NCBI GenBank assembly: GCA_030682075.1
Contig: JAUXRH010000142.1
Location: forward strand, 1-33,942
Length of the DNA: 33,942 bases
Reading direction: 5' to 3'
DNA from: Nitrosomonas sp.
GTDB taxonomy: Bacteria > Pseudomonadota > Gammaproteobacteria > Burkholderiales > Nitrosomonadaceae
Part shown: one piece after another, positions 1 to 7,848 of the stretch
Position numbering within the stretch: position 1 is the first letter of the stretch
How the letters are laid out: every line of letters begins with the position of its first letter
Translations under genes and position numbers: made by a program
Notes under the pieces: model-generated
Told to the model about the DNA's origin: nothing
What the model saw: only the letters and a program-made list of their open reading frames with translations
Database searches by the model: none

Positions 1-144
1 ATCGTAGCGAGCAAAGTGGGAAAGCGAGGACAGATTGGCCGGATTTTGAGGCGCATAGTCATTCTATGCAACGAAAAATCAGGGTAATATGAACCGCTTG
101 TCCCATTTGTGCAGTAGATCAACCTTAAGTCCGACAGACTCCTG
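1..144 (+). repeat. Repeat family A, copy 1 (truncated by window edge); MITE-like, right end CTTAAGTCCGACAGACTCCTGG
   Basis: Positions 1-115 match 33828-33942 with one visible mismatch, and match the reverse complement of 30849-31011. Contains hairpin GCATAG-TCATT-CTATGC at 53-69. Confidence 0.85.
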
Positions 145-180
145 GTCTTGTTTAGAACGCTGAATTTTTAGAGGTGCCCT
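141..180 (+). repeat. Repeat family B, copy 1 (right-end fragment) ending TTTTTAGAGGTGCCCT
   Basis: 31-nt identity (CCTGGTCTTGTTTAGAACGCTGAATTTTTAG) with 13433-13463. The end is the inverse of GGGCACCTCTAAAA at 24843. Confidence 0.75.
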
Positions 181-975
181 TTAGTTATCTCTGGCTTGTC
201 TTTGCATTCGTTCCAGCTTGGCCATGTAACGTTGAATCATTGCCAATTTTTTTGCTGGAAGAAGTTCGGCAAATTTACATCCAACACGTTTACTCATAAG
301 GCCATTGCGCAGAGTGACTTCAAAAGTACTTTTAATCTGGATGGTCGTGGTGATTGTGCCGATCTCAGGTAGTGTGATTTTACAGTCTTTAAAGATCGTT
401 TCTCGATCAACGTGCAGAATAGAATGGTCGTCCAGAATGCCGATACCGCCACAACTGATATCAGATATTGTTACTTCAGCCGTATCAGAATCATAACTAT
501 CAGAAAGTGGAACGATACATTTCAATGGGTTGATTTTAGGTATGGAAATACGAAAAAATTCTCTTCTTTGCAGGCGTACTAGAGATTCTGGTAAATCGAC
601 CAAGAAAGCATCATTGCCTTCAAATTGCACTTTCTTAACCGAGTCACAAGTAAATTTGATTTCCACCTCAGCCTGGGCGGTCATGATTGTTAGATTTCTT
701 GCGTCAAGCGCTTTTCGGTTTAATTTCTTATCACAACCATAGTCTATGATTATTTGCTTGATTTCTGGATCAACTGCCAGAACCGATGACAGAATGAAAC
801 TGTTATTCTGATCGAAGTAAAGCGTGATGAGTGTCCTTGATTTCATCATCCCGCGTAGGATAAAGAGAATATCGATTGGGTTATGAATGCGGAATTTCTC
901 ATCTCTGTCTTCCACGGTTAATTTGTCTGAGTCAGTCGCTTCAGACTCGTGTAATGCTTGATTGGATTGAGACAT
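181..975 (-). CDS. ycgR: Flagellar brake protein YcgR (YcgR_N + PilZ, c-di-GMP receptor)
   Basis: 264 aa. PilZ motifs RREFFR (RxxxR) and DISCGG (DxSxxG). Located at the end of a flagellar gene block. Confidence 0.88.
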   Translation of the reverse strand: MSQSNQALHESEATDSDKLTVEDRDEKFRIHNPIDILFILRGMMKSRTLITLYFDQNNSFILSSVLAVDPEIKQIIIDYGCDKKLNRKALDARNLTIMTAQAEVEIKFTCDSVKKVQFEGNDAFLVDLPESLVRLQRREFFRISIPKINPLKCIVPLSDSYDSDTAEVTISDISCGGIGILDDHSILHVDRETIFKDCKITLPEIGTITTTIQIKSTFEVTLRNGLMSKRVGCKFAELLPAKKLAMIQRYMAKLERMQRQARDN

Positions 976-1301
976 TATTGGCTAAGCTCCGGTTTGTTTG
1001 ATCTGTTCGCTGTTTCAGAATGCCCTGTCGGCATTTCTTTACCTTTTTCCAGCCGGTAGAGCCATGCCAATAATTCAGCTACCACTACATAAAGTTGCGG
1101 TGGAATGCGGTCATCCAGGTTTACCTGCATCAGTAATGCCACGAGTTCAGCTGATTCATGGACATAAACCTCGGATTCCTTGCCTCTTCTAATAATTTCT
1201 TCAGCAATAATTCCGCGCCCTTTAGCCACAACTATTGGCGCTGCTTGCCCAGTACGATAGGTCAATGCTACCGCTGTCTGACAGGTTTTATTCTTTGGCA
1301 T
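975..1301 (-). CDS. FlhB C-terminal-domain-like protein (EscU/YscU/HrcU cytoplasmic domain family, YlqH/FhlB-like)
   Basis: 108 aa; AVALTYRTGQAAPIVVAKGRGIIAEEII...IPPQLYVVVAELLAWLYRLE resembles the FlhB C-terminal domain. No NPTH motif. Confidence 0.82.
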   Translation of the reverse strand: MPKNKTCQTAVALTYRTGQAAPIVVAKGRGIIAEEIIRRGKESEVYVHESAELVALLMQVNLDDRIPPQLYVVVAELLAWLYRLEKGKEMPTGHSETANRSNKPELSQ

Positions 1302-2343
1302 CTGCGCGCACTTCTACAGTTTTAATATTCATACCTGCTGATACTATGGCGGTTGTTAGTGGCGATTGGTTATTTTTCAATAATTCAGCAGTCTTAGCTG
1401 CTGTTGTGTGTAGTTTAATCTGTACATCTTGAGAATTAAATATAATCGTAGCGGTAACATCCCCCAGTTTGGGTAGTGTCAGGCGTAGTTGCGTTTGCCA
1501 TTGGGATGATGGCTCATTCTTTTCTTGTGCATTATCCTCTGCTGTATGCTCCGAGATGTCCCATTCCATTTGCTGTTTCGGCCATATTTCCCCACGCCAG
1601 ATTAAGTGGCCAGTTTCCAGTGTCGTGAGCTGCTGTTGCACTAAGGGTAGGGCTTGTGCATGAACAGGGCTCTCTGCATTTATTGAGGCTGAAATGGCCG
1701 CTGTTGCTACCGGTAATTTACCTTGTGGTTCTTGTTGCAGTTGTTCAATTGTTTTTTTTCCTGTTATCCATTGTGCTTGATGAGATTCATAGAATAGACC
1801 ACTTTGAGCTAATCCTTTTTGTAATAAAACAGGTATTTCTATATTATTTGTGGGTGGACTGGTCAGGATGGGTGCTGTATTAGTTGAGAGCTGTGATAGT
1901 GGAGATTTAGTGTTATCTTGTGCCAATGAGCCAAGTAGACGTCCCATCGTGCTAATATTTTGCGGGTTTTTGTCGGGATCTGAAGGTCTATCATTTTGGA
2001 GCGGATATTTGGTTATTGGGCTGGTAGAGATTGGCGCTGCGTTATTTTGTAGCAGGAATTTAAATTGAGGTTCCCGTGCAACTAACACGAGTTCCATCTT
2101 GCTTCCAGGAACTATGTTTTCAGGAAGGCGCATTTGTAATGTCTGTCCTGCAATTAATACGCTGGAGTTACCGTTAGGCAGGCGTGCCTCGACTAATGCA
2201 ATAAATTTCTGTCCCTGCGCAAAATTTGGTGATGATTGGAGTGCGTCAGGAACAGGTGCAACGGGTGTTATGGGCGTGACTGAGCTTATCCGTGCGAGTG
2301 GCGTTATCAGATCAGTTTTAATTATAGTTGGAATCATTACCAT
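1288..2343 (-). CDS. fliK: Flagellar hook-length control protein FliK
   Basis: 351 aa. C-terminal LRLTLPKLGDVTATIIFNSQDVQIKLHTTAAKTAELL pattern of Flg_hook domains, within the flagellar context. Confidence 0.8.
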   Translation of the reverse strand: MVMIPTIIKTDLITPLARISSVTPITPVAPVPDALQSSPNFAQGQKFIALVEARLPNGNSSVLIAGQTLQMRLPENIVPGSKMELVLVAREPQFKFLLQNNAAPISTSPITKYPLQNDRPSDPDKNPQNISTMGRLLGSLAQDNTKSPLSQLSTNTAPILTSPPTNNIEIPVLLQKGLAQSGLFYESHQAQWITGKKTIEQLQQEPQGKLPVATAAISASINAESPVHAQALPLVQQQLTTLETGHLIWRGEIWPKQQMEWDISEHTAEDNAQEKNEPSSQWQTQLRLTLPKLGDVTATIIFNSQDVQIKLHTTAAKTAELLKNNQSPLTTAIVSAGMNIKTVEVRADAKE

Positions 2344-2371
2344 ATTTTTCTCTGTTAATGGCTTTGATTAA

Positions 2372-2406
2372 CATTAAAACCTGGAATTGTGTTCCGGGTT
2401 TTAATG
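2372..2406. terminator. Strong hairpin between fliT and fliK, possible (bidirectional) intrinsic terminator
   Basis: CATTAAAACCTGGA-ATTGTGT-TCCGGGTTTTAATG: 14-bp arms with a single G/T wobble; A-tract and T-tract flank the GC core. Confidence 0.65.
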
Positions 2407-2410
2407 TATC

Positions 2411-2746
2411 TTATGCAGTATTAACCGATTGATAGGTTTGTTGCAGATTGCGTTCACACTGGGTGACATGCAAAATATTTTGCAACTGCATCATCCAAGG
2501 TTCTGTTATTGTTCTAATTTTTGCGTCATTGGCTAATACCTGATGAATGATTTTAACTTTCTTTTGCTGCAACTCATTATTTAATATATTTTCAGAGTTA
2601 TTAGAAATAAGTTTGTCTGTCAGTTTCTTGCATTCTTTTTCCAGGTTTATCAATTCTTCCCATTCATTGTTCTGCGCAGCTGCCAACATCTTGTCGGTAG
2701 CGCTTAGTATTGCCTCATAGGTGTTAATTGTCTGTGTGTTATCCAT
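2411..2746 (-). CDS. fliT: Flagellar protein FliT (export chaperone)
   Basis: 111 aa helical protein immediately downstream of fliS; FliT-like AATDKMLAAAQNNEWEELINLEKE pattern. Confidence 0.72.
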   Translation of the reverse strand: MDNTQTINTYEAILSATDKMLAAAQNNEWEELINLEKECKKLTDKLISNNSENILNNELQQKKVKIIHQVLANDAKIRTITEPWMMQLQNILHVTQCERNLQQTYQSVNTA

Positions 2747-2792
2747 AGTTATTTATCGCTTCGTTGGTTTATTTTAAGAATATATTTTTGCT

Positions 2793-3218
2793 TCAGTTTG
2801 CGGTTGTTTGCGGCATAAGTTTTGTAATATTATTGTCATCAATCGATTCCCATGCCTCATGTAATTGAGATAACAATCCATTAACTTCATTGATTATTTC
2901 AATGTCATTTTTGAGATTCGCCGTTAACAGGCGATGGGTCATATATTCATAAAGACTAAAAAGTTTGGGTGCTATATCGCCACCCGCATTCATATCGAGA
3001 CTGGCTTTGAGACCATGGTCTATGATCATGATGGCTTTAGAAATCATGAGTCCTTTTTGTGCAATTTCATTATGACGTATATGTAGTTTTGCATTTGCCA
3101 GTGCTTGTTGTGCGCCTTCAAACAACATGAGTATCAGTTTGTGGGGATTGGCTGATTCGACACCGGTTTCAACGCCTGTACGTTGATAGGCAGATATTGG
3201 ACTCATTACAGCAAACAT
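2793..3218 (-). CDS. fliS: Flagellar export chaperone FliS
   Basis: 141 aa; AYQRTGVETGVESANPHKLILMLFEGAQQAL...SLYEYMTHRLLTANL is a clear FliS signature. Confidence 0.95.
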   Translation of the reverse strand: MFAVMSPISAYQRTGVETGVESANPHKLILMLFEGAQQALANAKLHIRHNEIAQKGLMISKAIMIIDHGLKASLDMNAGGDIAPKLFSLYEYMTHRLLTANLKNDIEIINEVNGLLSQLHEAWESIDDNNITKLMPQTTAN

Positions 3219-3295
3219 TTTTTTCTCCTGATTCTCTGGATTATTTTAGAAGTTTGGTTTTTGCAAACCAGACTGTGAATACTGGCTAACACTAT

Positions 3296-5278
3296 TTACC
3301 TTCCACTGGTAGATAGATTTGATAATTGTTGCTGTAAAAAATTACTGGTCTGGCTCATACTGGAAATCATTGAATCGAGCGCGGAAAATTGCGCGCGCAT
3401 GCGTCTTTCTACATCGACCAGTCGTCGATTGACTGAATCCCGCTGGGTACTAATATCCTTGATAGTCGCGTTGATGCCATCAATGCGACTGTCAATCAGA
3501 CTGTCATTTTCCAGCATGTTCGCGACCAGTTTATCCAGCTTAAAGGCGAATCCGTGAGCAAAGTCGACGCTGCCACGAAGGCCGGTTGCACCCCCTGTTA
3601 TCTCCAATACAAGGCCGCTATTACTTCCTGCGCCTAGCAGTGTTTGACCTGAGCCTGTTGCGTTGACGCCACCAATGGTGCCAGCAACATTAACTCCCGC
3701 TGTCTCAATGGGGGTGCCGAATAAATCGAGTTTGCCAGTTCCGCCGGTGATAGATACGGTTGATTCAGAGCCATACCGATCAGAGGTGATGTTAAGTACG
3801 CCGGCTGACTGCGTAACCGATACATTAATACCCGCTGCTGAAAGTGCCGATGCACCTTTAATTTTTGATTGTATTTCAGCCGCAAGTGAGTCAGCAGTGT
3901 AGGTGCCCGCAGCAAGTGTAATGCTGGCACTCACACCTTCAATCGTTAAATTAAGGGTGTCATTAACACTGGCGTTTATCGTCAGTGCCGCAGCCGCATT
4001 ACCAATAGCCGTTCCCTGGGTGGCAAGCTGGCTGATATTTAAAAAATACTCGCCATCCTGTGTTTCTGATGTGGCGCTGACAAATGAGACTAAACTGTCA
4101 TCTGGCTTGCCGATTGAGGCGAAGAGGGTAGCTACATCCTTAGTCGAATCAGCCAGAACAGTACTTAATTTGCTCGAGTCCAGTTTTAGTTTTCCATCTG
4201 ATTGAAAAGTAAGACCTATTTCTGACAGCGTAGTTAAGCCGCCTCTCGTTGCTGATAGTGGTGTATTGAATACACCACGCAGTTGAGATTGGATTGATCG
4301 TAAGGTGGAGTCACCGGTTAATATCGATGCCCGTTTACTTGCGGCATCAAATTGCGACAAATCGGTAATCGTTTTACCAAGATCGTTAAAGGCCTTAACA
4401 AAAGATTGTATCGACGCCTGGACACTGGATGCATCACGTGCAACTGACAGGGTTGTCGCGCTGCCCGTATTTGTTTTAAGTAATTTCAGCGTGACGCCTT
4501 GAATTGCATCGCTGACGATATTGGATGCTTTGCTGACCGTAATGCCGTCTATTATTAGTGTGGCGTTGCTTGCGGCGACCGTTTCCGTAAGATTAGCAGT
4601 ACCACCTGAGGATATATCATAAGCGAGTTGTGATAGCCCGGCGTTATCAATATTGTTTGCATCGTCATCGGTGACGGTAATTTTTAAGGCATTACTCAGG
4701 CCGGTATCTTTTGAAGTAATGACTAATCGATCGCCGCTGCCATCATTAACGATGCTGGCTGATACGCCAACATCAGCGGCATTAATTGCCGTGCGAACAC
4801 CGGCAAGTGATGATTCGCCGGCTGCAATGGTAATCGATTGTGATGCTTTATCCGGGTTGAGGGTAAAGGTGCCGCCGACACCGCTGTAGGTGCCAAACTG
4901 GATCGTCAGTGTGCCACTGCCGACTGTGGCGGTTGTATCCACAAAATTACTGGATTTTATTTTTTGTGCTTGCGCCAGTGTTTGTACTTCGACGGAGTAA
5001 TTTCCGGTTGCTGCTGCTGAAGATGTGGCAACGGTAGCCAAGGTGGAATCAGCCAGGTTCGCTGAAATCGCAGAAAACTTTGCTGGACCGGCGAGTGCGG
5101 CAACACTACTTTGAAATGAAGATAAAGCGCCTTTCAAGCTACCGAAAGCAGTCAGCTGTGCTTGTTGTCTGGCTTCCTTATTATCCAGCGACGCCAGTGG
5201 CCGACGTTCTATGGCCATTAATTGGCTGACGATGCCTTTGACATCCAATCCGGAGCCGATCCCTGGTGAAGAAAGCAT
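3296..5278 (-). CDS. fliD: Flagellar filament capping protein FliD
   Basis: 660 aa; N-terminal SSPGIGSGLDVKGIVSQLMAIERRPLASL and the C-terminal coiled coil are typical of FliD. Confidence 0.95.
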   Translation of the reverse strand: MLSSPGIGSGLDVKGIVSQLMAIERRPLASLDNKEARQQAQLTAFGSLKGALSSFQSSVAALAGPAKFSAISANLADSTLATVATSSAAATGNYSVEVQTLAQAQKIKSSNFVDTTATVGSGTLTIQFGTYSGVGGTFTLNPDKASQSITIAAGESSLAGVRTAINAADVGVSASIVNDGSGDRLVITSKDTGLSNALKITVTDDDANNIDNAGLSQLAYDISSGGTANLTETVAASNATLIIDGITVSKASNIVSDAIQGVTLKLLKTNTGSATTLSVARDASSVQASIQSFVKAFNDLGKTITDLSQFDAASKRASILTGDSTLRSIQSQLRGVFNTPLSATRGGLTTLSEIGLTFQSDGKLKLDSSKLSTVLADSTKDVATLFASIGKPDDSLVSFVSATSETQDGEYFLNISQLATQGTAIGNAAAALTINASVNDTLNLTIEGVSASITLAAGTYTADSLAAEIQSKIKGASALSAAGINVSVTQSAGVLNITSDRYGSESTVSITGGTGKLDLFGTPIETAGVNVAGTIGGVNATGSGQTLLGAGSNSGLVLEITGGATGLRGSVDFAHGFAFKLDKLVANMLENDSLIDSRIDGINATIKDISTQRDSVNRRLVDVERRMRAQFSALDSMISSMSQTSNFLQQQLSNLSTSGR

Positions 5279-5323
5279 TTTTTAATCCCGCCGTTAGCGT
5301 TAGTTGGTTTATTGTTACTTTGA

Positions 5324-5701
5324 TCAGGCTTTATCGTTAAACAATAAGCCTTGTACCTTATCCAGTGTGCGTGCGATGGATAGGGCTTCTTCCGTCGGAA
5401 ATTGACGGATTACTTCCTGTGTCCGGGAATCCAGAATCTTGACCACTGTTTTACCCGTCTCTTCATCAATAGAAAATCTCAAGTCCTGGGTTAATTTATT
5501 AATGGCGCCTTTGATCTGATCCACTGCCTGCTGTACCTGTTCATCATCCGGGATTGATTCTGCGGCAATTTTCTGTGGTGATGTCGCTGCGGGTATTGGC
5601 GTTGCATTGGTTGCCAGTGGTGCCTGCAATCTCTGCGCCTCTATCGGAGTCGATGAAGGCTTGGCCAGGCCGTTCGATCCCATTATTTGATTAATCGTCA
5701 T
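5324..5701 (-). CDS. flaG: Flagellar protein FlaG
   Basis: 125 aa; LRFSIDEETGKTVVKILDSRTQEVIRQFPTEEALSIA is a FlaG signature. Confidence 0.92.
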   Translation of the reverse strand: MTINQIMGSNGLAKPSSTPIEAQRLQAPLATNATPIPAATSPQKIAAESIPDDEQVQQAVDQIKGAINKLTQDLRFSIDEETGKTVVKILDSRTQEVIRQFPTEEALSIARTLDKVQGLLFNDKA

Positions 5702-5726
5702 GTCATGACTCCTTAGTGTTTGAATG

Positions 5727-5763
5727 TGAACGCGAAGCGACCCTTCCGATCACTTCGCGTTCA
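5727..5763. terminator. Hairpin downstream of fliC (possible terminator or mRNA 3'-end/processing structure)
   Basis: Perfect 11-bp arms TGAACGCGAAG / CTTCGCGTTCA with a 15-nt loop; no clear U-tract. Confidence 0.5.
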
Positions 5764-5786
5764 TCATTGCATCCTTATCGCCGCTC

Positions 5787-7247
5787 TTAACGTAACAGTG
5801 AAAGCACATTATTGGGCAGTGAATTAGCTTGCGCCAAAATTGCCACGCCTGCCTGCTGTAGAATCTGGCCACGGGTCATGTTGGCAGTTTCAGCAGCAAA
5901 GTCAGCATCTTGAATCCGACTACGTGAGGCGGTCAGATTCTCTGAAGTCCTTTGTAGATTTGCGATGGTTGAGGTGAAACGGTTCTGAATCGCGCCCAGA
6001 TCGCCACGCGAACTATTGATGGCGTTTAAAGCCGCATCCAGTGTCGCAATGGCTGTCTGCGCGTTAGCAGCAGACGAAATATCCATCGTTGCAACAGAAT
6101 TAAAGGCACTGGCTGTGGCAGTAAACACATCCGCATTTGAATTCCCGGCAACCACCCGGCCTTGGGTACTGGCTATTTCGACCGTGCCGGTTAGCGTAGT
6201 TGAATCTGATGCTGTACCACCTGTTAGAGTTCTTGTGGTTACTCCAGCAACGATATCGGCTGTTTTGGTTGTGCCTGAATTGTTGAAATCCACCACCGTG
6301 ATATCTCTGCCATCTGTGGTGCTCAGGGTAATGACTGATTTATCACTGGTTGATGCAAAGGAAGCGGTGACCCCGGTCAGTGATTGGGCGCCATTAATGG
6401 CCGCAGCCAGGCTGCTTAAATCAGCGTTGTCAGCCACGACCGCAGAGACTGAATTGCCATTTAACGTCATGGAAATAGTACCGGCACTCGCCACGTTGCC
6501 CAGGGTGGCGCTATTCGAGGCGGTTGCAGCGATGCCAATGCTGGAACCGGCCGTGTTAATGGCGGCTGCGATCGTTTTTGCATCAGCACCTGCCGCATAA
6601 GCAATGTTACCCGTTGCTCCTTTATTATTGGTGAGTACCAAATCAGTCTCACTAGCCACGCCGTTAGCTGCCACAGCAGCAGCTACTGCTGTGGCAGTCC
6701 CCATAGCAGTTCCACCAGTGCTCAATAGATTGCTGCCCAGTGCAGTGGCACGCGCATCGGCAATGGAGGTAATATCAATGGTCTGGTTGGCATTGGCGCC
6801 AACCTGGAAACTCTGGTTAAGGAATGAGCCATCCAGTAAGTTTAAGCCGTTAAACTGAGTCTGGCCGGCAACCCGGGTAATCTCTGCGGTTAATTGCGCC
6901 GCTTCCGCTTGTAGTGAAGCACGATCACTGGCACTGTTGGATGCATTGGATGACTGTACCGCCAGCTCACGTATGCGCTGCAAGTTGTTGCCAATCTCGC
7001 CCAGCGCGCCTTCAGCGGTTTGCGCCAGCGAGATACCGTCGTTGGCGTTACGTGCCGCCTGATTTAATCCGCGGATTTGTGAGGTCATTCTTTCAGAAAT
7101 GGCCAAACCCGCCGCATCATCCTTGGCACTGTTGATTCTCATACCCGAGGATAAACGCTCCAATGAGGTATTCAGTGATGATTGAGACATATTGAGGTTA
7201 CGTTGTGCAGTCAATGATGCAACATTGGAATTTATAATTTGTGGCAT
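5787..7247 (-). CDS. fliC: Flagellin
   Basis: 486 aa; N-terminal INSNVASLTAQRNLNMSQSSLNTSLERLSSGMRINSAKDDAAGLAI and C-terminal NMTRGQILQQAGVAILAQANSLPNNVLSLLR. Confidence 0.97.
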   Translation of the reverse strand: MPQIINSNVASLTAQRNLNMSQSSLNTSLERLSSGMRINSAKDDAAGLAISERMTSQIRGLNQAARNANDGISLAQTAEGALGEIGNNLQRIRELAVQSSNASNSASDRASLQAEAAQLTAEITRVAGQTQFNGLNLLDGSFLNQSFQVGANANQTIDITSIADARATALGSNLLSTGGTAMGTATAVAAAVAANGVASETDLVLTNNKGATGNIAYAAGADAKTIAAAINTAGSSIGIAATASNSATLGNVASAGTISMTLNGNSVSAVVADNADLSSLAAAINGAQSLTGVTASFASTSDKSVITLSTTDGRDITVVDFNNSGTTKTADIVAGVTTRTLTGGTASDSTTLTGTVEIASTQGRVVAGNSNADVFTATASAFNSVATMDISSAANAQTAIATLDAALNAINSSRGDLGAIQNRFTSTIANLQRTSENLTASRSRIQDADFAAETANMTRGQILQQAGVAILAQANSLPNNVLSLLR

Positions 7248-7348
7248 TTGGGTTCTCCTTGGTTAAGTATTTTACTTCCGGCATTTCTGCCTTTGACTTT
7301 GGCTCTGCCCTGCAATCCGGGAGGGAAATGAACCGCTGTTGAGTTCTG

Positions 7349-7375
7349 TTATCGGACTATATTTTAGAAAGTTTA
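7349..7375 (-). promoter_or_regulatory. Sigma-28 (FliA) promoter for fliC
   Basis: Minus strand reads TAAACTTT-N11-TCCGATAA, close to the consensus TAAAGTTT-N11-GCCGATAA, about 100 bp upstream of the fliC ATG. Confidence 0.85.
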
Positions 7376-7450
7376 GCCGTTATGATTCATCCGGGTACCT
7401 CACTTATTCTATCTTCAGGTGAATAAGCGTTACATGGGTAAGCTAACTAA

Positions 7451-7621
7451 CCCGGATATTGCATGAGGGCACCATGAATTGCACGCGCCCTCACTGGTCT
7501 CTTGATTCCACAAGGAATTTGTCTCAGTCAGGTGTATGAATAACTACACCGTTTCTTCGAAAAATCCCTTGTGAAACCAATATCATGCGTGATCATCGTG
7601 CGAATTCATGCAATATCCGGG
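7451..7621. mobile_element. 171-bp MITE / internally deleted IS with 16-bp perfect TIRs and CTAA target-site duplication (IS1380-like by structure)
   Basis: TIRs CCCGGATATTGCATGA (7451-7466) and TCATGCAATATCCGGG (7606-7621), flanked by CTAA at 7447-7450 and 7622-7625. Nested inner dyads, e.g. GGTGTA/TACACC. Confidence 0.8.
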
Positions 7622-7848
7622 CTAAGAAAGAGAGCTTTTCATTTCCGCGCGGAGGTACCTTATCGCAAGCTATTTTTCTGCGCACTAAGCTGAAGAAATT
7701 TCGCCTGGTTTAGTCGTTGATTGGTTAATGGGTTAATTCACTGGATGAACTCGCGCTAGAAAGTGCTTCTTTCCATTGAAAATATCTTGTAAAATGAGAC
7801 GCTTATTCGGGAAATAAACCTCGTGCAAATGTTGAAGGGCTGAAGAAA

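Noticed and set aside
3663-4889. Several 65-100-aa plus-strand ORFs antisense to fliD
   Set aside because: Composition shadows of the fliD coding strand; overlap a certain CDS.
6016-6600. 194-aa ORF antisense to fliC
   Set aside because: Low-complexity Ala/Val-rich shadow of the flagellin variable region; no RBS or recognisable domain.
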